This document shows, piece by piece, positions 58,727 to 64,000 of a DNA stretch of 64,000 nucleotides. The notes beneath the pieces were generated by a model. It was not told the origin of the DNA. It worked only from the letters and a program-made list of their open reading frames with translations, and did not search any database. The first letter of the stretch is position 1; every line of letters begins with the position of its first letter. This DNA is from Actinomycetota bacterium (GTDB taxonomy: Bacteria; Actinomycetota; Thermoleophilia; Miltoncostaeales; Miltoncostaeaceae), in NCBI GenBank assembly GCA_020636905.1, contig JACJWX010000001.1, positions 186,001-250,000 of the forward strand, written 5' to 3'. Position numbers and translations under genes: made by a program.

Positions 58727-59367
58727 CGTTCAACCCCGTGCTGTTCGACCTCGATGGCACCGTCATCGACACCGTCGCGCTCATCCGCGAATCCCACCGG
58801 CACGCGGTGAGCACCGTGCTGGGCAGGGACCTCTCTGACGAACAACTCGTGGCCGGCGTCGGCAAGCCCCTGCTGGAGCAGATGCGCGCCTTCTCGGTCG
58901 ATCGGGCCGAGGAGCTCCACGACGTCTACCGGGTGTGGAACCACGCGAACACCGAGCGCCTGATCGCGTCCTACCCGGGAATCCTCGAGCTGCTCGAGGA
59001 CCTGCGCGGCGCCGGACGGCGCATGGGGATCGTCACCAGCAAGGCGCGGGATGCGGTCGACCTCGCGTGGCGGTCGCTGCCGCTCGAGGACTTCTTCGAC
59101 GTGATCATCACCGCGGACGACGGCGACCGTCACAAGCCCAATCCGGACCCCATCCTCCAGGCGCTCGGCGCCCTGGGCGCCGACGCCGGCGGTGCGTGCT
59201 ACGTGGGAGACGCTCCGTTCGACATCCGCGCGGGGAACGCCGCCGGAACCACCACCATCGCGGTGACCTGGGGCTTCTTCACCGAGGGGGCACTCAGCCA
59301 GGAACACCCGGACCGAGTGTGCCACTCGGTGGACGAACTCCGGGCCATGCTTCTCGGGCCATCATGA
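58723..59367 (+). CDS. HAD-family phosphatase (PpaX/phosphoglycolate-phosphatase type)
   Basis: 214 residues. HAD motif I FDLDGTVIDT, motif II VTSKARDA, motif III with HKPNPDP and motif IV VGDAPFDIRAG. The small helical cap is between motifs I and II. Substrate may be pyrophosphate, phosphoglycolate or a nucleotide. ATGA overlaps on both sides link surE and ligA. Confidence 0.92.
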   Translation: MTFNPVLFDLDGTVIDTVALIRESHRHAVSTVLGRDLSDEQLVAGVGKPLLEQMRAFSVDRAEELHDVYRVWNHANTERLIASYPGILELLEDLRGAGRRMGIVTSKARDAVDLAWRSLPLEDFFDVIITADDGDRHKPNPDPILQALGALGADAGGACYVGDAPFDIRAGNAAGTTTIAVTWGFFTEGALSQEHPDRVCHSVDELRAMLLGPS

Positions 59368-61424
59368 GCGAGGCCGCGTCACGCGCCGCGGAACTGCGCG
59401 CGCTGATCGCGGACGCCAACCACGCGTACTACGTGCTCGACGCGCCGTCGGTCGACGACATCGTCTACGACGACTGGATGCGCGAACTGGAGGCCCTGGA
59501 GGCCGACCACCCCGACCTGCGGACGCCGGACTCACCCACCCAGCGCGTCGGGGCTCCCGCCGCTGGCCAGTTCGCCGAGGTGGCCCATGCGGTGCCCATG
59601 CTCAGTCTGGCGAACGCGCGTGGTGACGACGAGCTCAGGGACTGGCATCGACGGCTCCGCGACCAGGCCTCGGGCGCGGGAGTCGACGCCGAGGGGCTCC
59701 GGTTCGTGGTGGAGCCGAAGATTGACGGGCTCGCGATCTCGCTCACCTACGAGCGAGGGCACTTCATCCGAGGCGCCACCCGGGGCGACGGACGCGTCGG
59801 CGAGGACGTCACCGCCAACCTGCGGACGATCCGGGCGATTCCCATGACGCTCCGCCTTCCCGAGGCCGAGATCCCCGACCTGGTCGAGGTGCGCGGCGAG
59901 GTCTACCTTCCGCTGGCGCCCTTTGCCGACTTCAACGCCGCGCGCGCGGCGGAGGGACTTCCCACGTTCGCCAACCCGCGCAACGCCGCGGCGGGGAGCC
60001 TCCGCCAGATCGACCCGGCGGTCACGGCGCAGCGTCCCCTTTCGATCTGGTGCTACGGCATCGGGGTCGCGGCGGGAATCGAGTTCGAGACGCACTCGGC
60101 CACACTGGAGTGGCTGGCCACGGCCGGCTTCCGGGTGAACGGCGACATCCGCGTGGTCGACACGCTCGACGAGGTCGCCGCGCTCTGCGAGTCCTGGGAG
60201 TCCCGACGGGCCGATCTCGATTTCGACATCGACGGCGCGGTCGTGAAGGTGGACCGTCTCGACGTGCAGCGCGCGGTCGGTGCGATCGGACGGGCGCCTC
60301 GCTGGGCGGTGGCGTACAAGTTCGCCCCGACCACCGCGACGACGATCCTGCGGGACATCCGCGTCAACGTCGGCCGCACCGGCGCCCTCGTCCCGTACGC
60401 GGTCCTCGACCCCGTTCAGGTTAGCGGCGTCACCGTGCGGCAGGCCACGCTGCACAACCACGAGGACCTGGCGCGGAAGGACCTCCGCATCGGCGATCGT
60501 GTGATCGTTCAGCGGGCGGGTGACGTCATCCCGCAGGTCGTCGCGCCGCTTCCCCAGGACCGCGACGGGACCCAGGTCCGCTTCGAGATGCCCACGACCT
60601 GCCCGGTGTGCGGGACGCCCGTGAGCCGGCCCGAGGACGAGGTCCAGTGGCGCTGCCCGAACCGGTCCTGCCCCGCCCAGATCCAGGAGAGCATCGAACA
60701 CTTCGTGTCCCGCAGCGCGATGGACATCGAGGGGCTGGGCGAGAAGACCGTCGCCCGCTTCTTTGAGGAAGGCCTGGTGCGCGATGTGGCCGACATCTAC
60801 GACCTGCGCGCCCACCGCGACGCGCTGATCGCCCTGGACGGCTTCAAGGAGACGTCCGTCGACAACCTGCTCGCCGCGGTGGAGGCCTCCAAGCGGCGTC
60901 CGTGGGGTCGTGTGATCAACGCCCTGGGCATCCGGCACGTGGGCGACATCACGGCCGAGACGGTCGCGGCGGTGGTGCCGTCCCTCGACGCGCTGCTCAC
61001 GGCCACGTCCGAGGACCTGTCCGAAGCCGACGGGGTCGGTCCCGTGATCGCGGCGTCCATCCTCGAGTACCGGTCCTCCGACGCCAACCTGGCCACGCTG
61101 CGGCGCCTGGCGGCAGCCGGGGTCACCATGTCGGGGCCGGAGCAGATCGGGCCGCCGCCCGCCGGCCCGCTCAACGACGCCACCGTGGTCGTCACGGGCA
61201 CCATCGACGGCTACACCCGCGACGAGGCCAACGCCGCCGTGGTGGCCGCCGGCGGAAAGGCCACCGGATCGGTCTCGCGATCCACGACATTCGTCGTGGC
61301 CGGACCCGGGGCGGGAAGCAAGCTCGGCAAGGCTGAGTCCCTCGGTGTCCCGATCATCGATGCCGAGGCGTTCGCGGCGATTCTCCGCGGGGAACGACCC
61401 GTCCCCGAGCGCGGCGAAACCTAG
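59364..61424 (+). CDS. ligA: NAD-dependent DNA ligase LigA
   Basis: 686 residues from ATG 59364. Domain Ia with YYVLDAPSVDDIVYD, the adenylation Lys in EPKIDGLAISL, OB domain, a zinc finger CPVC...CPNRSC, HhH repeats (residues about 440-580) and a C-terminal BRCT domain (about 605-686). It joins DNA nicks in replication and repair. It starts in the HAD stop overlap. Four bases separate it from the convergent carboxypeptidase. Confidence 0.97.
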   Translation: MSEAASRAAELRALIADANHAYYVLDAPSVDDIVYDDWMRELEALEADHPDLRTPDSPTQRVGAPAAGQFAEVAHAVPMLSLANARGDDELRDWHRRLRDQASGAGVDAEGLRFVVEPKIDGLAISLTYERGHFIRGATRGDGRVGEDVTANLRTIRAIPMTLRLPEAEIPDLVEVRGEVYLPLAPFADFNAARAAEGLPTFANPRNAAAGSLRQIDPAVTAQRPLSIWCYGIGVAAGIEFETHSATLEWLATAGFRVNGDIRVVDTLDEVAALCESWESRRADLDFDIDGAVVKVDRLDVQRAVGAIGRAPRWAVAYKFAPTTATTILRDIRVNVGRTGALVPYAVLDPVQVSGVTVRQATLHNHEDLARKDLRIGDRVIVQRAGDVIPQVVAPLPQDRDGTQVRFEMPTTCPVCGTPVSRPEDEVQWRCPNRSCPAQIQESIEHFVSRSAMDIEGLGEKTVARFFEEGLVRDVADIYDLRAHRDALIALDGFKETSVDNLLAAVEASKRRPWGRVINALGIRHVGDITAETVAAVVPSLDALLTATSEDLSEADGVGPVIAASILEYRSSDANLATLRRLAAAGVTMSGPEQIGPPPAGPLNDATVVVTGTIDGYTRDEANAAVVAAGGKATGSVSRSTTFVVAGPGAGSKLGKAESLGVPIIDAEAFAAILRGERPVPERGET

Positions 61425-61428
61425 CGGC

Positions 61429-62715
61429 TCAGCGGCGTGGATCCATCCGCCCGCTCGCGAGGAGCGTGACGATGCGATCCTGCGTGGCCTTCGCCCCGCC
61501 GATGTCCCAATCGTTCATCAGGAACGCGAACGCGTACCGGACGCCCCGGGGGCTGTCGACCACGCCGGCGAGCCCCGAGACCCCGTCGATGTACCCGGTC
61601 TTCGCATGGACACGATCGCGGATGCCGGCCGCGGTGAAACGCCGGATCAATGTTCCGCTGCCCCCGGTGGCGAGGGAGTTGATCAGCGCGCGTCCCCATC
61701 TCGGTTCGGCGTTCGCGGCGCTGAAGATCCCGACGAGCGTATTCGCGGTGAGCCGGTTGTTCCGGGAGAGCCCGGAACCGTCGACCAGCCTGTCGGCCCT
61801 CGAGATCAGGCCGTGTCGGGCGAGGAGACTGCTGGTCGCCCGATTGCCGGCGAGGCTCGTTCCGCCAGCCCCGGCGTAGGCACCGACGTTCTTGCGGATC
61901 ATCTCGGCGATGAAGTTGTCGCTGTTGGTGTTCATGACGCGCAGGATCCCGCTGAGCCTGGGTGAGGTCACCTGTCCGAGGACCACCGCGGTCGTGGGAG
62001 TGCGGCCGGTGCGCACACCCGACCGCTGGGTGACGCCCAACCCGTGCAGTTCACCTGCCAGGCGAAGACCCGCGGTCCGCTCGGGATTGGCCGCATACGC
62101 GCCCTGTCGGTCGCCGAGGTGGCTCTGGTTGAGTGTCAGCCCCGACAGGGGTGGCGAGTATGCCGTGTAGTAGCTCCGCCAGCCACGTCCGACGCGCTGG
62201 CGATCGTGGATGGTGGCGTCGACGACGATCGGCCCGGTGATCCGCCGCACCCCCGCCCGCCGGACGGCGGCGGGCAGCCGCGTGAAATTGCCGCCGAGGC
62301 GGGAAAGATAGGCCCGCGAGTAGGCCGGGGTCGAAAGCAGCGGGTCGCCCGCGCCGGTCAGGAACAGCGGCCCGCGCAGCACGCCCCCGGCCGTCGTCGC
62401 GCGTCGTGTGGTGGAGACCGTGGTCGTGAACCGGAACCCGGGTCCGAGGCCGAGAAGCGCGCCCGTGCTGGTGACCACCTTCATGACCGAAGCCGGAATC
62501 ATCGGGCTCTCGGGACGGTGTTCGGCGACCACCACCGGGGTCCGTCCCGGATCGAGCCGCCAGACGGCGACTCCGCTGTTCGGATGCGCGGAGGTCCACG
62601 TGTCCAGGGCTCGCTGCGCGACGGTGGGAGCGGCGCCCGCCTGGGCCGTGGCGGAAAGGGCCAGCAGCCCGGCCGCCAGCAACAGCCGGCGGCCGGGGCG
62701 GGCCTGTCGAAGCAC
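61429..62715 (-). CDS. dacB: D-alanyl-D-alanine carboxypeptidase/endopeptidase, S13 (PBP4/DacB) family
   Basis: 428 residues from GTG 62715. Signal peptide (residues 1-28, ending AQAGA). Active-site SVMK (in PASVMKVVTS), SDN (NSDNFIAEM) and KTG (AKTGYIDGVSG) are all in order and well spaced for the S13 family. It trims or cuts peptidoglycan peptides outside the membrane. The start is not certain; no strong Shine-Dalgarno is seen. Confidence 0.9.
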   Translation of the reverse strand: MLRQARPGRRLLLAAGLLALSATAQAGAAPTVAQRALDTWTSAHPNSGVAVWRLDPGRTPVVVAEHRPESPMIPASVMKVVTSTGALLGLGPGFRFTTTVSTTRRATTAGGVLRGPLFLTGAGDPLLSTPAYSRAYLSRLGGNFTRLPAAVRRAGVRRITGPIVVDATIHDRQRVGRGWRSYYTAYSPPLSGLTLNQSHLGDRQGAYAANPERTAGLRLAGELHGLGVTQRSGVRTGRTPTTAVVLGQVTSPRLSGILRVMNTNSDNFIAEMIRKNVGAYAGAGGTSLAGNRATSSLLARHGLISRADRLVDGSGLSRNNRLTANTLVGIFSAANAEPRWGRALINSLATGGSGTLIRRFTAAGIRDRVHAKTGYIDGVSGLAGVVDSPRGVRYAFAFLMNDWDIGGAKATQDRIVTLLASGRMDPRR

Positions 62716-62756
62716 CGAAACGCCCGCGTCGCGGGGCGAGGTGCACGGGCGTTGCG

Positions 62757-62948
62757 CTACTGGGGCACCACCTCGGCGTCCCGCAGCGGCAGTCGCCGTC
62801 CGCCGCTGGTGACCGAGGAAACGAACAGGGTCCTGTCCACTCTGCCGTTCAGGATCGGTACGGCTTCCTGAACGCAGAGGCGAAGCACTTCCTTGCGGGA
62901 AAGCCCCGTCGCCTCTGAGAGTTCGTCCAGCGTGAGGTGCACTGCCAT
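62757..62948 (-). CDS. small HTH-like protein upstream of dacB
   Basis: 63 residues from ATG 62948, with a perfect AGGAGG five bases upstream. The N-terminal half (LTLDELSEATGLSRKEVLRLC) looks like a MerR/AlpA-type helix-turn-helix; the rest has two short strands. Its direct position before dacB suggests a regulator or just a cotranscribed gene. Related proteins are not known to me. Confidence 0.65.
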   Translation of the reverse strand: MAVHLTLDELSEATGLSRKEVLRLCVQEAVPILNGRVDRTLFVSSVTSGGRRLPLRDAEVVPQ

Positions 62949-63216
62949 CGGTACCTCCTCGACTGCGTCGCACGCTCCGAATTGGCCGGTGGTGTGCGCT
63001 GATGCACACGGCGGCGATTCGCGGGCGTGAGCGTCGGAGGCGATCATCGTGCAGCTGATGCTCCGACGCCTGGTTTGGACATGAATCGGAGGGTAGCTCG
63101 GACACCGGGGTCCATTCAACACGGATCGTCGGACGGGGTGATCGCCGTCGCGCGCGATGGTCCGTTCAGGCGATTCGGTTGACGCCGGGACCGCGCTGCC
63201 GCGCGGTCGTCTCGGA

Positions 63217-63993
63217 TCAGCGGCGGTGGATCTGTCCCGCCGAGACCCGCGCCGGCATGAGCTGCGTTCCTCGCAGCATGTACCAGCCCTGAACCAGCAC
63301 GAAGCCAAGCGCGATCACCACACCGCCGGCGAGGCTGTCCATGACGTAGTGGTTCGCCGTGCCGGTGATCGTCAGGAACACCAGCGCGGGATAGGAGATC
63401 GCGAGGATCCGCAGGGCCCAGTTCCGGGCGAGCACCGCGCACACGACGCCGATCATGAACGCGTATCCGAAGTGCATGGACGGCACGGCGGCGTGCGGGT
63501 TGAACAGGCCCGAGAGCGAGCCGCGCTGCAGGTCGACCGCGCTGAGTCCGCGCAGGGTGTCGACGAACCCGTCACCGCTGACGAGCCGTGGCGGCGCCAC
63601 GGGGAACAGCATGAAGATCACCAGGCTGATCATGTTCGCGGCGAGGAAGGCGTTGCGCACGTACGGATAGATGCGCCGGCGGCGCTTGTAGAGCCAGACG
63701 AAGAAGATCGTCGTGAACACCCAGTGCCCGAGCATGTAGAACCGGTTGAGCATCTCGGTGAGGGCGATGTGGCCGAGCAGCCACTGCTGGATCGACAGCT
63801 CCACGAACAGTCCGGAGCTCTTCTCGAAGTTGATCAGCTCGACCGCGTTGCGGAAGGCCGTGGACGGTTCGCCGACCACGAGCACGCGCGACGCCTGATA
63901 CACGATCAGCGCCGCAGCGAACAGCGCGATCTCGGCCAGCCAGGGACGCTCGGTGCGAGCGGCGTTCCAGCGGGCACGGGGGCGACCGATCAA
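63217..63993 (-). CDS. PAP2-superfamily membrane phosphatase, possibly 5' partial
   Basis: 258 residues from TTG 63993; the frame stays open to the window edge, so the true start may lie outside. Six membrane helices. PAP2 motifs PSMHFGYA and TGTANHYVMDSLAGG hold the catalytic His residues and an Asp. The pattern is closest to the PAP2_3/inositol-phosphotransferase branch. The lipid substrate is unknown. Confidence 0.85.
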   Translation of the reverse strand: MIGRPRARWNAARTERPWLAEIALFAAALIVYQASRVLVVGEPSTAFRNAVELINFEKSSGLFVELSIQQWLLGHIALTEMLNRFYMLGHWVFTTIFFVWLYKRRRRIYPYVRNAFLAANMISLVIFMLFPVAPPRLVSGDGFVDTLRGLSAVDLQRGSLSGLFNPHAAVPSMHFGYAFMIGVVCAVLARNWALRILAISYPALVFLTITGTANHYVMDSLAGGVVIALGFVLVQGWYMLRGTQLMPARVSAGQIHRR

Positions 63994-64000
63994 TCGACCA

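Noticed and set aside
59532..60938. A 468-codon minus-strand frame
   Set aside because: Antisense of ligA.

Overview
The window is high-GC DNA from a member of the Actinomycetota. The evidence is a helical insert in the RpoC clamp region, frequent GTG and TTG starts, many four-base start/stop overlaps, an ArsR/ArsC-type arsenic cluster and a deazaflavin-type oxidoreductase. A deep branch such as Thermoleophilia is a guess, because no rRNA is present. Nearly all of the window is the rpmG-secE-nusG / L11-L1-L10-L12 / rpoBC / str / S10-spc-alpha translation and transcription supercluster, with accessory genes set into it.

Layout. 1-4.8 kb: accessory genes (J-domain protein, SDR-DUF2867 protein, GT2 glycosyltransferase, small unknowns). 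4.9-8.6 kb: rpmG, tRNA-Trp, secE, nusG, rplK, rplA, rplJ, rplL. 8.7-13.0 kb (island 1): two tandem secreted subtilases, the first broken by a one-base frameshift in a C tract, plus two unknown genes. 13.4-21.8 kb: rpoB and rpoC. 22-27.8 kb (island 2): arsenic operon (ArsR-ArsC fusion, ArsC, aquaporin), EamA transporter, PPK2, an M74 peptidase and a membrane-anchored unknown. 27.9-30.9 kb: rpsL, rpsG, fusA. 31-39.3 kb (island 3): YdbS/YdbT-like PH proteins, cupin, cysteine-less DksA-like protein, FMN glutamate-synthase-like protein, VOC protein, Ddn-like oxidoreductase and a 901-residue FAD/Fe-S oxidoreductase. 39.5-56.1 kb: tuf, then an uninterrupted S10-spc-alpha run from rpsJ to rplQ, including secY, adk, map and rpoA. 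56.2-64 kb: a paralog of the island-2 unknown, truA, surE, a HAD phosphatase, ligA, a D-Ala-D-Ala carboxypeptidase with a small HTH gene, and a PAP2 protein.

The most interesting signals are not protein genes. (1) The 139-base rplB-rpsS gap folds into an 18-bp helix whose only non-Watson-Crick pairs are four G.U pairs. Its 3' strand contains the rpsS Shine-Dalgarno, so it looks like an RNA switch or coupling device inside the S10 operon. (2) A second element of about 136 bases, closed by a perfect 15-bp inverted repeat, lies upstream of rpoB. (3) A textbook intrinsic terminator ends only 20 bases before rpsJ, which implies attenuation or read-through for the whole S10 operon. (4) adk has no ATG, GTG or TTG at its expected start. 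An ATA codon overlaps the secY stop and has a well-spaced Shine-Dalgarno. (5) infA is missing from its usual place between map and rpmJ.
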